Shown here in pieces: positions 23,902-35,200 of a DNA stretch of 64,000 nucleotides. Positions within the stretch are counted from its first letter, which is position 1; each line of letters begins with the position of its first letter. Source of the DNA: Lichenostomus cassidix (taxonomy: Eukaryota > Chordata > Aves > Passeriformes > Meliphagidae); assembly GCA_008360975.2 (NCBI GenBank), contig CM039199.1:1178001-1242000 (forward strand). The letters run 5' to 3'. A program made the position numbers and the translations under genes. The notes under the pieces are model-generated. The model did not search any database and was not told the DNA's origin. It worked only from the letters and a program-made list of their open reading frames with translations.

Positions 23902-25539
23902 GAAATGGAGAAATTGCTTTGGCCTTAAAAGTTTCCTTCATCTGTATTAATCCTGGGATGGGGCAGTGGGCCGGGAGGGGTTGGAGAAGGCAGGACAGGA
24001 AAAACTGGTGATTATCGTGATTATAATTCCATGCTAAAATACCCTCTTGCCATAACTGCTGACAAGTGTGTTGGTAACTGCAGAGGTTCCCAAGGACTTA
24101 AGCAAATAAACAAAAAGCAGAGTCCTGGAGCCATATTTGGGAGTGATTTAGTTTCTGGCACTGTGAGAAACTAGAGAAAGCTTCTCCCTGCCTGTTGCTC
24201 AGCTTTCCTGGGGTTGGCTGATCCCTGCCTGCTCTACCTGGATAATCATTTGCTGGAAAGACTGGAAGTAGGTTGGGTGCTCTGGCCCTATTGGAATGGG
24301 AAAGAGCAATAGGTAATGTCTGTTAGGGTACTTGAGGGTTGGAAGAAACTTACTTTTCCTTTAACCCTGGAGTACCTGGACGTTTACTCAAAACTTAGGA
24401 ACTCTAAATGCTTTATTAAGCCAGGTCATCTTTAAAAGAAAAGTTCCTAAATGTTTGGATATGGCATAGAAATGTCATTTCATCCATTAAACAGTGTGTA
24501 TCCTCAGGCATCCACACAGTTAATAGTCTTAGCCCCAGTAGAAAGCCTCTTGAGGCATTGCTGACTGCACTGGAGAGCGTGGATCATTTAAACATTAACA
24601 GCTTTGGTTATTAATTATTGTGGAAAATGTGGGGGTGGAGAATGCTGAACTGGAAATGTTGCCCCACAACATATTTTTCCCTTGCTGCATTATCAAATCC
24701 ATTTCTGCTGTCAGCTGAGTGCAGCGCTTTAAGAGCAGCGTGATGGGGAGCAGAGGTTATTTTGCCTCCTGCTTGGCTTCCAGGTTTTCACTTGACAATG
24801 ATGATGGTGTCTTTTCTGTAGGGTGTACAGATGATAGGCTTTAGCTTCATTTAATTTAGTGTGAGCTCTGTTTTCAACCAGGAGGAAAATGTCTTGCAAA
24901 AATTGTGGCCTGAACACATCCTGAGGGATGGCCCAGCGTGGGGATAGTCTGCAAGCTCTCGGGGACTGGAGCTGTGCTTGTGGTGCTGCCTGGCTCAGCC
25001 TCCTCTCTCTGTCTGGCCCTGTCACCAAGCTGGCTTTGTCATGGCATTTCAGCTCCTGATTCCCTTGGGACTGGGCTGGTGGGAATTCAAGCACGGTGCT
25101 TTGTGCAGTTGGGGTGTTTGACCAAGGAGATACCACTGTGGCCAGGAGAGAGAGGTGTTTTCCCCTCAGACATGCATAAGGGTTTGGAGCTCTGTGTCCT
25201 CACCCCAGGCCTGGCTCCTCAGATGGCATGGCCAGAACCACCACACCACAGGTGCTGGGGACTGAGCACGTTGGGAAATCAAGCCTCTGTTAGTGCTAGA
25301 GAGACTGAGCTCCTCAAAAGCTTGGCCTCCTTGGGTGCTGGTACCTTACAAATAAGCCCACGCATCAGTACTCACAAGGCTTCAAGTCCTTGTCACATCA
25401 GCCAGATGTGTTGAGTGCCTTTGGTTCTTGGATTTGGGTCAATCTTCAGCATAGCCTGACTGTGCAGCAGGGCTGGGCTGTGGAGGATGGCCAGGGTGAC
25501 TCACCCACTCGGTGGTAAATAAGCTCTGCCTCTTGCTTC

Positions 25540-25745
25540 GTTTGCATCCAGCTAATATAGCTGTAATTACTGAATTGCATTTCCTGGACACTTGGAAATA
25601 ATTTAGCTCCATATAAAACTAATGCGTCTTGCCAAATTTAGGCTTAAAATTGTTTCTACGGTTGAGTGCAGTAATCTTCTATTACATTTAAGGGTTTTTA
25701 AAAAAATATTTCACTAGTGCCTGGCTTGATTGACTCACAGTGTTG
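25540..25745. promoter_or_regulatory. Candidate conserved noncoding element
   Basis: Unique AT-rich sequence contains TTTGCATCC, AGCTAATATAGCTGTAATTA, GAATTGCATTT, a CArG-like CCATATAAAA near 25611 and TGATTGACTCAC near 25728. The close packing of POU-, homeodomain- and bZIP-type cores with two isolated CpGs resembles vertebrate enhancers. Conservation is not shown. Confidence 0.28.
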
Positions 25746-27474
25746 CAAGGCTTATTTGTGGAGGGGGTATAAAGATATTAAATGAATTTGGAATTAAGTA
25801 GGTCCTGGCAAAATTTCTGCTTTACTCGAGCCCCAGTGATCCCAGAGATACAGAGTCTGGGCATGTAATATTCTTGCTGGCTTATTGAAGCTGAGTGGAG
25901 GTGTAAGCTATGAGAATATGAGAGACTGGATTCTTGAGGGGTTTATTTTTGGTGCTCTTTCAGCAAAAACTAGGCTTATATGAATAGTGTACTTTAAAAA
26001 CTGCTTCCCACCCCTGCTCTCTTATTAGTTAACAGCAGTATTTAGTGGAGGGTGGAAAGAGGGATTTGTGAGTAGCTGATTCCCCACGTTGTCAGGAGAG
26101 AAGTGAGGGCTCAGGAGGCAAGCAGGTAACTTCAGGTACAGAAGGCCACTGGAGATGAGCAAAGTACTGAGCAATTCCTGGCATAAATCTGCTGTAGGAG
26201 AAGAGCTTTGGAGAACTCAGTGCTGTAACACCTTGACTTGCCTTCGTGTTAAAAAGTCCACATGTATAGACTGATGTAGCTTGTGCCTGGACACTGGCAC
26301 TGCAGGCTGGCTGGGGAGCTCTGTGGATTTAGTTTGCATGGCTTCTTTCTGGTTTGTGAGTCATAATTAATGCTAATGAGCCCTGGAGACAAAACCACAG
26401 GAGTGCATGGATGTGGTGTCTGCAGCCCCAGCGTGCAGCTGGACCAGGAGCAGCTGCTCTGCTCGCTGCCCAAGGGACTGCTGCTGTGGGGCTGCATCTG
26501 CAGGACAAGCCAGGCACTAACAGCAATCCAATAGCCTTGTCAACAGCAGGATTAGGCGCAGGATCACTGGATTTGTGTAGGGAGAATTGCTGGGGAAAGC
26601 AGATATGAGTTTTTTGGAAGAGCTTCTCACTGTGCATCCTTGTTTTTTCATATGTTAAAGGGTTCTCAAGGTTGCCTTTCAGTTGTAGGTGTTGAGTGAG
26701 GATGGAATTATGTGCTGTTATGTCAGATTTTCATGATTGTAGGGCTGCTTCCTATCTTTTTAAAAATAATTTCTGGTGCACTGCTTTGTGAAGTGTCCAC
26801 ATGAAGTAAGATTTGTGTCTCAAATGTTGTGTCATAAATGAGCTCATGGGGCTCCTTCACTGGCACAGTTGCTGTGTCAAACTTTCAGTGTGACTATAGT
26901 CAATGCTGGGAATTGCAAGTGTTAGGATTACAGGTATTCCTAACAGTGCTGTGTTCTCTAGTGCAGGAAAAGACCTTTTGCTATTAATTGATTTATAATT
27001 CTTTTTCCTGTGAAAAAAATTGATGCCTCACTTTAAAAGTGTTCATGTTGTATGAGTGGCTACATTTGGTAATAAAATCCTCATACGTATGTGTATGTGC
27101 ACAAATATATGCCTACATGGAAGTGTGTAAAGCTGCTGGGCATTTGGCCCTGTATTTCTGCATTTTACAAGGCAGGACTCACCATGGAAATATGTATTGT
27201 ATCAATACATCTGTTAAGGGATATAAAAGAATGTAGCAGTGATGCTTTGTATGGAATGGAAATCCTGTTGTAAACATCCAAACCCCAAACAGCTCTGCCT
27301 GGAAAGGAACCATTCATCACCCAGAGCCCACCTTGCACAGATTCCTGCAGATCATAAACCCTATCCCCACCACTGGGTTGTCTCAGCATCCCCAAACCAG
27401 CAACCTTTGCTGTATTCCTGTCACTGTTAAGAATGGGACTTGAATTATTCAGACAGACCTGAGTATATCACTAC

Positions 27475-27496
27475 TTTATTACTTATTTATTTATTT
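27475..27496. repeat. Short TTTA microsatellite
   Basis: About five TTTA-like units are present, one of them interrupted. The tract is low complexity and no function is inferred. Confidence 0.6.
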
Positions 27497-28480
27497 GCAC
27501 TGAACACTTTTTGTTTTGCGTATGCAGCAAAGCAGGAGCCTTTCTGTGACCTTGCAGGGTTTCAGAGATAGATGAAGGTGCTTGTTCTTTAAGGCAGCTG
27601 GGAATTTATGGTGTTTGAAGAGACTCTGGCTCCAGTGTGGGTTGTTGGCAGCAGTGCTGATAATCACAATGTGATAACAATTGGGCTCTATTATTTCAGA
27701 TGTACTTAAATCTTATTTTCTTGTGTTGTAAGGTTATGTCTTTGCAGACTATCAGAGCTCAGAAGGGAGAGAGGAAAACAATCCCAACTCAGGAGCCTTT
27801 GTTTCAAAAGCATAAATATTTCTGTTTTGTTTTTGATCACCTGATATTTTTCTAGATCTCAGGTAGAATGTGTGAGCTGTTCATGGAGTGTCCTGACTGC
27901 TGGCTAAAGCCTGTTAGTACAAAACAGAGCACTCCTGTCTTGCAATCAGTTGGAGCAGTACCTTGCTTAATTCCCCAGATTAGCAGAGCTCTCGTGTGTG
28001 CTTGCATTTTGAGAGTTAGCAAATCTGGTGAACAAATGTTTCACAAAAGCCAGGAAAATGCATCACAAACGCTGTTCCCTCTCTTCGATATCCATTGTAA
28101 TTGCTGACAGTCATATTCCATGGAGGATACAGGGGTGTATCTCTTGTACACACAGTAGGAGTGGAGTAGTACATGTCCTCAAGCATTTGTTTCTGAACCA
28201 CAGCAGAGACTTAACAGCAGTAGCAAAATGTTCTGCTGATGTCTTGTTGATCAAAAAATGTGTAGTAATGCCATTCCTGATGTGTTTGCATCTGAGATTT
28301 GCTCGGTTATTGAGTGTGCAGCCATGCGTTGGCACCAGGATCCCTGCGGGCTCTGCAGCCACACTGGGGTCACACAGAGGTGTTGTCCCTGTCACCTGCA
28401 GAGGCTCCTCGGGCTGCCCCTGATGCCTGAGGGTTTTAGCTTCTATATTTTTCATGTATCTGTAATTCTGTAATTTTTAG

Positions 28481-28867
28481 TGTGTAACTTCAGGCTCCAT
28501 ATAGGGTGCAAAGCTCCTGTTCTCAGCATTTTTAGACAAAACAATTCCTCTCTAAGCTCAAACCTCAAGGACACCTTACTGTCTCAGGCCCCAAGGTATG
28601 TAAACAGCAATGAATTGGGGGAGTAAACTTGGAGTAATTGACTTTATCACTGAAGCTGTAACTGGAGGACTAACAACCATGGACAAAATTTATAAAGTAT
28701 GAAAAACCCATGACCTGCTGTCCATTTTGGGTGTAGCCCCTGGGTGGGCTGTGTCTGCCCTAAATGCACCTGAAGGCCTTCAATAAATATAACTGCTTTT
28801 TATTCTCTTAACTTTGTCTAGCCTCTGCTTTAGGTAAGCCTGTGTAGGCATCACCCCAGCACCAAAC
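28481..28867 (+). mobile_element. Solo LTR, ERVL-like endogenous retroviral remnant
   Basis: The layout is that of an avian LTR. It starts with TGTGTAACTTCAGGCTCC and has a U3-like body. Near the 3' end is the block 'ccattttgggtgtagcccct', then an AATAAA signal at 28782-28787. An R/U5-like pyrimidine-rich end ('tattctcttaactttgtcta') and 'ggcatcaccccagcacc' follow. This arrangement closely resembles LTRs common in passerine genomes. No gag, pol or env reading frame, primer-binding site or second LTR is visible on either side, so it is a solo LTR left by recombination. Exact ends are uncertain: I could not find a clear target-site duplication. It may still supply a polyadenylation signal on the plus strand. 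Confidence 0.7.
28782..28787 (+). terminator. AATAAA polyadenylation signal of the LTR
   Basis: A canonical hexamer sits at the expected place upstream of the pyrimidine-rich R/U5-like end of the solo LTR. Confidence 0.55.
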
Positions 28868-28869
28868 AG

Positions 28870-30230
28870 GGGGTTAATCCTGCCACCCTAGCAGAGCTTA
28901 TCTGTGCACAGTCTAATTATTTTCAACTGCTAGAGAGGTGTGTTCTGTACAGCTTGTAGTGTTTATTGCCATGGGTATTTGGGATTAACCCTCTGGTGCT
29001 GTGGTGACAGTGTGGCCATGTGGGCAGGATTCACTGGGATTTTAATGACAGCTGGTTTACACCCTTGAAGGCTGTTTCAGAGCTGAGAGCAGAGTCTGGG
29101 GAGTTGGTGGGAGCAGGGGAGCAGAGCAGAGCAGGCACTGGGAAGGAGGAACGAACAGGTTAGGGGCATTTTTAAAACACAATACACACATGAGGTACTT
29201 CTTGCAGATGGACTTTTGGAGGAATTTATAGGTGCATACTAGATACATAAAATACATGTAGCAGAAGCTGATTAATAGATATCTCTGACATATAATGTCC
29301 ACATCTATTGCTCGTCAGTTAGGGTGTTTGTTTTTTCTCTTTTTTTTTTTTTTTCTCTTAGCCTGGCTTGCTTTTTTTTTTTTAATTTTTATTTTATTTT
29401 ATGGAACAGTGTACTGCAGACTTGGAATTCAGGAAATATCTGGAGGGATGTTTTTTTCTCATTTTTGAGTTAGGAGAATATAGATTTCATTTTGTTGGTC
29501 TGGTTTTTGGTGTATATGAAATCCACTGCAGTGTTTGAACTTGCAGGCTCTTGGTCTGGCCCTTGTGGCTTTTCTGGGTTGTGATTTTTACAGCTTGGAG
29601 AAATAGGGATCAACAAGCAAAGAAAAAAAATCTGGTGTCAGGAAAACATTGTATTTCATGGTCTATCCATAAAGAAAAAGCTGCATGGAATTATGCAAAT
29701 AAAGCAATGTGGTTTTTAATTGCATAGACAGCTTAATTGCTCTTCTAGAGCAGGTATCTACATCTCAAAACATGTAACTGAATTTTAGGAAATATTCTAT
29801 GTATATAAAGTACTTTTAATTTCTCTGTATATTATATTAGCATAAAATCTCTTAGACACCACAAAACCATGTATGGGTTTTAGCTCCCTTGTGGCTTCAC
29901 AGGGCTCTTCCCCTGCTTTCCCCACCCCACCAGGCACAAATACATCTTGTTGCTGTCTCATGGAGTGAGCACAAGGCCTGAGGTTCCCTCCCAAAGGGCA
30001 CTTTAAAGCCCATTAATTATATTCAGTATGGAATGTGTCCCTGGCCATGCATCCCTGAGGCTCCCTGCAGCCTGGGGGGACCATAGTGGGACCATATTTG
30101 GGGCTCCCTCACTGCTAATGAGGGAACAGCCCTGTAATGAGCCTGATGAACCTGCTAATGAGGGCTCCTGGGCTGGGGTAATGAAGGTGCTGTCCAGCTT
30201 CTGCTTGTGAGGGCAGTGCTGCTGCCTTGG
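28870..30230. other. Noncoding DNA, T-rich in part
   Basis: Nothing gene-like is seen. The interval contains a long pyrimidine/T-rich stretch (29328-29400) and an octamer ATGCAAAT near 29693 followed by AAAG. Short open frames have no domain. Confidence 0.55.
29328..29400. repeat. Poly(T)-rich low-complexity tract
   Basis: Two long T runs (about 16 and 13 bases) are separated by 'ctcttagcctggcttgc', followed by TTTTA-type units. On the minus strand this reads as A-rich and could be a decayed retroposon tail, but no element body is recognised. Confidence 0.75.
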
Positions 30231-30234
30231 GCTT

Positions 30235-30340
30235 GGGAAGGTTCTGGGCACATCTCTGGGGCTGAAGGTTTGGAAAAGTTCTGAGCTGCATCCCTGGGGC
30301 TGGAGGTTTGGGAAGGTTCTGAGCTGCATCCCTGGGGGTT
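30235..30340. repeat. About 37-bp minisatellite, nearly three units
   Basis: Units begin GGGAAGGTTCTG or GGAAAAGTTCTG and contain 'catccctggggctg' (first copy 'catctctggggctg') then 'gaggttt'. They start near 30235, 30272 and 30309. The last is truncated after 'catccctgggggt'. Short minus-strand frames across it repeat the same peptide in different frames, as expected from a unit not divisible by three. Confidence 0.85.
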
Positions 30341-30740
30341 GAGACCATATAACAAGAATAACAAGTGTTGGTACAAGGGCTAACGAGTGCTGTAGGAATT
30401 GTGTTTCTGTTTATCCCCCATCATCCCTGGTGCTGGGCAGCACAGGCCTGGCCCAAATTAGAGGTCACTGGGGTGTCTGATTTGTTGTGTTTTCCAGACT
30501 TAGATTGCAGGAAGTTTTTGAGTTGTCACTAAACCTTGACACTGTAGAGGTCCTGGGCAGTTTGTTGCTTGGTCCCTGCTCTGCCCTGCCAAGCATCCCT
30601 GTGCTCCCCAGTATCAGAGCCTGGATCAAGCCTGGCTGTCACAGAAGTCAGGGTGAGCAGGTTACACCTTCTTCAAGTGCTTTGTAGCACTGCAGGGTGA
30701 GGCTGTGGTTTGAGGAGTGACTTGCTGGGAAGGGGTGGAA
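30341..30740. other. Noncoding DNA, no gene recognised
   Basis: Nothing is recognised beyond chance open frames. Two copies of CTGCTAATGAGGG lie just upstream, near 30113 and 30153. Confidence 0.5.
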
Positions 30741-31165
30741 GTGATAACACAGACATTTAATTCATTTTAATGAGACTCCTGGCGCATTGCTCCAGGTGCT
30801 CCCGTGTCAGGTCTTTGGAGATGTTGTGCCTTTATGACAGAAGCACTGCACTAAAGAGGATCTGTGGAGGTAACAATAGGATGTCAAAATGAAGTGAAAC
30901 AAGGGCAGGGCAATTTTATGGAGATGACATGACAGGAGGAAAGTATGGGGGGAAAAAAAGAGAATTTAAGATGTCAGTACAGATTTACTGAAGGCTTCCC
31001 AATGTCAGCTAGAAGAAATGTCAGCATGACTGACTTGGCAGTGTCAAGGTGATGGCAGGATGAAGTCCGATCAGCTTGGGAGCATCTCGTACTCCAGCTG
31101 TGGAGACAAGCTGCTGTCAGTAAAGATGATGTCAGGATGATAATTATTTTGCACATTGTGGTTTA
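30740..31165. promoter_or_regulatory. Candidate enhancer with a TGTCAG/TGACA motif cluster
   Basis: TGACATGACAGG lies at 30925-30936. TGTCAG occurs at 30972, 31003, 31019, 31115 and 31130, TGACTGAC at 31027-31034 and TGTCA at 31042. TGACAG/CTGTCA is the core of MEIS, PREP and TGIF homeodomain proteins. The sequence between copies is unique, so the motifs are not from a tandem array. The beginning (30760-30835) is also unique, with 'taattcattttaatgagact' and several CpGs. Binding is inferred. Confidence 0.35.
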
Positions 31166-32025
31166 AGTAGGGCATTGTTTCTGTTGAGGTAATTTGAATT
31201 TAGTACAAGGTAGGAGAATAGTCATTCAGAGATAAAAGCCTCCAAACTGTGTCTGCTTTCTGTGAGAATGCCAGGATGTTCACACACAGCCCCTGAGCTG
31301 CTGCAGTGAAGCTGGCACTGCCTGCCCTGGAGACTGGGCATTGCCTGCCCTAGGTAGAGTCTAGGTGGGCTGAGCTGTGGCTCTGCTTGGCTTCTGCATC
31401 ACATGTGGGGCATATTTTAATTTCTCTCTTAAAACTCTGCTGAGTAAATAGGAGAGCAGAGGAGAAAACTGATGTCACATGGGAGTGAAGCCATGATTTT
31501 AGGCAGGTGGGTTGGAGATATTTGAGGATGAACAATTGTAATTCGCTGCTGCTGATGAAAATACATGCAGCTGTGTGTGATACTGTGACATAATTGGTGC
31601 TGAAACAGCCACCTGTGTTGAAAGTCACTGGATGTTGTAGATGGCAGAATAAAGTGGCACCAGAGGCAGTTCCCACCTCTTAGGTTTGTTTTAGGATGCC
31701 TGTAGAGTTAAGTGGAGTCCTGAGGAGTAACAAAAAGAAGTGTAATGCGTTACTGCAATGAAAATTTGGGCCCTGAGCTGTTCTGCAGTTACAGGGTATG
31801 GATTCAGGAGTAAATAGTGCCCCACGGTAAATAACAGGGCTGGGGTGCACAGCTCACCATCAGCTCACCCTGCCAGGCTCTCCCCACTCCGAGGCACTTC
31901 CCACCATCCAAGTACTGCCATGCCTGGCACCCTCTCCAAGAAGGGAATTCCCTGTCAGTTAAATTGCCCTCGCTCTCTGTGTGTCCTTTATCACAAAGCA
32001 AACAAACAGGAAAAAAATGTGCTGC
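31166..32025. other. Noncoding DNA, no gene recognised
   Basis: I recognise no exon or repeat. Short frames on both strands overlap and look random. Confidence 0.5.
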
Positions 32026-32245
32026 AAGAGCCAATCTAAGGCCTGGCAATCCGATAATAAATCCCCTGTCTTTCCACACACACTCAGTGCCAGCTGTAGA
32101 CTAATTAAACTCAATAGTTCACAGGTGTTCCAGGGAATGACTATCGCAAGAGCACTCTCCTCTTTAGGGCTCGTTAACATCTTTTTCAGAGCTCTTTAAA
32201 TTTCATACAGCAGCAACACTGAGCTAAAGCAGATGAAAGATAGTA
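32026..32245. promoter_or_regulatory. Candidate conserved noncoding element
   Basis: Unique sequence has compact motif content: 'ggcaatccgataataaatcc', 'gtagactaattaaactcaat', 'atgactatcgcaagagc' and 'ggctcgttaacatc'. Isolated CpGs persist in an otherwise CpG-poor region, which often marks constrained noncoding DNA. There is no coding frame of note. The inference rests on texture only. Confidence 0.28.
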
Positions 32246-35200
32246 GAAAGGGACTTGAGCTATTACAGGAGTGCTCTCAGTGTTAGCACAGGCTGTAGCC
32301 TCACTCAATTCAACAGCTTATTCGTTTTGATGGGTGAATCTCTTGGAGACCAGTGTAAGAAGGAAAATTGCTTTCTTAGAAACATTCAGCTTTCTGTAGC
32401 CAAATGAAATTCTTGTCTCTGGAGCTCATTATATAACTATACATGCTGTCAGGATGTCCACAGGCTCTACACACATGCAGGGGCAACATAAGAAGAAAGT
32501 CTGTGGCCAAATGAAGCAGATTTAGCCATTTTGTCAAGGCTTCTAAAACCTTTCCAGGGAGAAGCAAATGGAAAGCAAGGCATCCTCCAGCCTTCCCTGC
32601 TTATTGAATCTTCTGGACTTTGAGTGATGTTGTCCCAATTTCTTTACATTGCTATTAGAGCACTGGACTGTCTCTCTGTAGGCTGATTTAGGGGGACAGT
32701 TGCCATGAAAAGTGCTTCCAGTTCCAACCTGCTGCCACTGCCTGCTGTGTACCAAGAGCTTTTAGTAGATCTCCCAGACTTGTGCACTTCTGTGCCTGGA
32801 TAGCTCATCTATCCACTCATCTACCCATCTTCATTCATGTTCCTTTCGGCTGTCTGACAGAATTAAATTTAAATTTCTTGGAGAGTTCTTATAATGGTTC
32901 AGCATGGAGGAAAGGAGACTTTCAGCATTGTCTTTCCAGGTTCCTTAAAAACCTCCCCTGTGGAACTGGCCCAGATTTCACTTAAGTCTGATCTGCAACT
33001 TTGCTTCTTGGAGAAAAAGCTCCTTAACTAGAAATACAGTGCCTGGACCAGGCAGCCCACTGAGAGAAACTGGTTTGCCTGGGTAGGATAGTGTTGGTGG
33101 GATCAAAGTATTTTTTAATTTAACTTGATATACCTGATCTCTTGCTTTACTATCCTGCCTCAGCCATGCACTTCCCAGCAGACTGGAACGGTTCATGGAT
33201 ACACCAGGCAGAAGTGTTAGCAGATACTAACTGAAAGTAATTTCTAGATTTCATAGCTCTTGTTCTCGTGAGCTCTCATGATTCTGTTTCTTTCTAATGA
33301 TATTTTCAATTGTACTCTTTTACACTCTTCCCTAGACAAGAAAACCACAGTGATATACCGAAATCTTAAATGGATTTATTGCTGATTTATGCTAAATTGA
33401 TATCCCTAACTCAAAATAATATTTCCTACATGAGTGAACTGCAACATTTTAATGAAATAATTTTCTCAATCAATTCTATCTCATCAATACAATTTTATCC
33501 TATGCATAAAATCTTACTTAAATTGCTACAACTCGTGGTGTAGCTATGAATGGGAAAGAGCTTTCCTTCTCCTAGATGTCAGTTCTGGGGGAAAAAACCT
33601 CAAAACGAAACAGTTTTCAAATTTAAGAAATCTATTCAAGTGTAATGTGTTCTAACTATCCTTTTAGTAATTGTTCTTTTTCCTGTGTCACTGTCACGGG
33701 TAGGTCTCACAGTGCTGTACAGAAAGACAGGATTGGGAGCTAATGTTGTATATTTGGGAAACAGGTAGTGACTGAAATGACCTTTCAGTTCACTGTCCTG
33801 CCTACTAGAAGCCAAGAGTAGGAGTCTCCTAGTCCAGTGCTCTTTCCACCAAAGTTGCAATGCCTCCCCTAAACACTGCTTAGTTTCCAAAAAGGCAGAG
33901 TGCCCAAGTGAGGTGAATCTGAGTGAATTTCCAGAGTTAGCCCTGGATGAATGGTTTGAATTGGGTTTGTATAAATTTCATCAATTTGGAAAAAGCCTAA
34001 AACTCTTTCAGCAAGTTTGCATTGAGGTGATTTTGTGTACAGAAGTCAGTTTGAGATGGAGAGAAACCAGCAGGACAAGTACATGTCTTCATAAGGATTT
34101 GATTTGTTAGCATTTTATGGCATTATTTTGTGAGTAAGAAAGTAAAACCCCAAAAGGTGCAGTGCACAAAGCTAAAAGTGTTAAGCAAAAAGTGGGCAGA
34201 GTATAAGAAATCCTTTCCTGACCCCAATCCCACACATGCCTGGGTATCACTGCTTGTGACATTGATTTGAGGGTGTTTAATAAAGAAAAAGACTTCATAG
34301 TTTCTGTGTTGGAGGCTCCTCTGTGGCTGCTGTCCAAAAGCTTATTTGCACACCAGTTCTGAAGTTAAATAAATTATGTGGCAGTCGGTGTAGCACTAAG
34401 CTGAAGCTCTGAAATGAGGGGGAAGGGCTTCACAGAAAGCATTGCCTGGGTTGCTTCTCCTCCCTCTTGCAGATGAGGGAATGGTTAAAAACGCAGTGGT
34501 GTTTAACTGATGAGTGTGGAAAACTTGGGATCCTGCCATGTGTGGGTTATTTTTCAATGGCCAATGAAACAAATCCCATTGTTTCAAAACTAAATGAGCA
34601 GACCTACTGTTGAGAAAAATACCTGTTAGCAAATGAAAATTTAGTGGTTAGATGATTAGTACACCATCATCAATGGAGCTTTTACGTTTCTCTTTGGTAA
34701 AATAAAGAATTGGAGCCTCCATCCCAAACTGGGTGTTTCTAAAGTCTAAATGCATATGGACTTCTTCCGATAGTTGTCTGCTTGATAACTGAGCCTGTCT
34801 GTCTTTGCTAAGAGTCTTGCTTTCCTCAGATTTAACTAAATGTGTGCCATGTAGTTGTGAAGAAAGATGTATATAGGCAGCATTTGGGGAAACCTGGATT
34901 CTGGCATTGGCAGAGCAGCTGAAATGTTCAAGTGCCCAGATGCAAACTCCATCCAGCTCCATTCAGACAGACAGGATTTCCCTGCTCTCCTTGTGCAAGC
35001 ATATTCTACAAACTCATCTGAATATAAGTTAGTTTAGGAACCAATTAATTTATGAAATGCATTAAGCACCACATGACTTAGTACAATGTCTGAGCTCCTT
35101 ATCTATAGAGATGAAAATTGGTGTTAAGGTGACTCTCTTCAGTAGTAGTTTCAAGATTAGCTCTTACCCCTTAGGAGTTAATAAGGAGGGAGAGATCTGT

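Larger units (their letters stand above)
18190..28480. other. Noncoding DNA with scattered candidate elements
   Basis: No gene is recognised across this stretch. Candidate regulatory or structured segments at 19679-20060, 21822-21871 and 25540-25745 are listed separately. Homopolymers include a 14-base T run near 21307-21320 and the A run at 23884-23901. Open frames up to 158 codons (24938-25414 plus) show no domain and overlap antisense frames. No LINE, LTR or SINE copy is recognised between 18190 and 28480. Confidence 0.5.

Noticed and set aside
24938..25414. 158-codon plus-strand frame
   Set aside because: No domain and no codon texture; antisense frame of 135 codons overlaps it.
27269..27279. 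TGTAAACATCC, identical to the 5' part of miR-30
   Set aside because: The following bases diverge and no complementary arm is found nearby.
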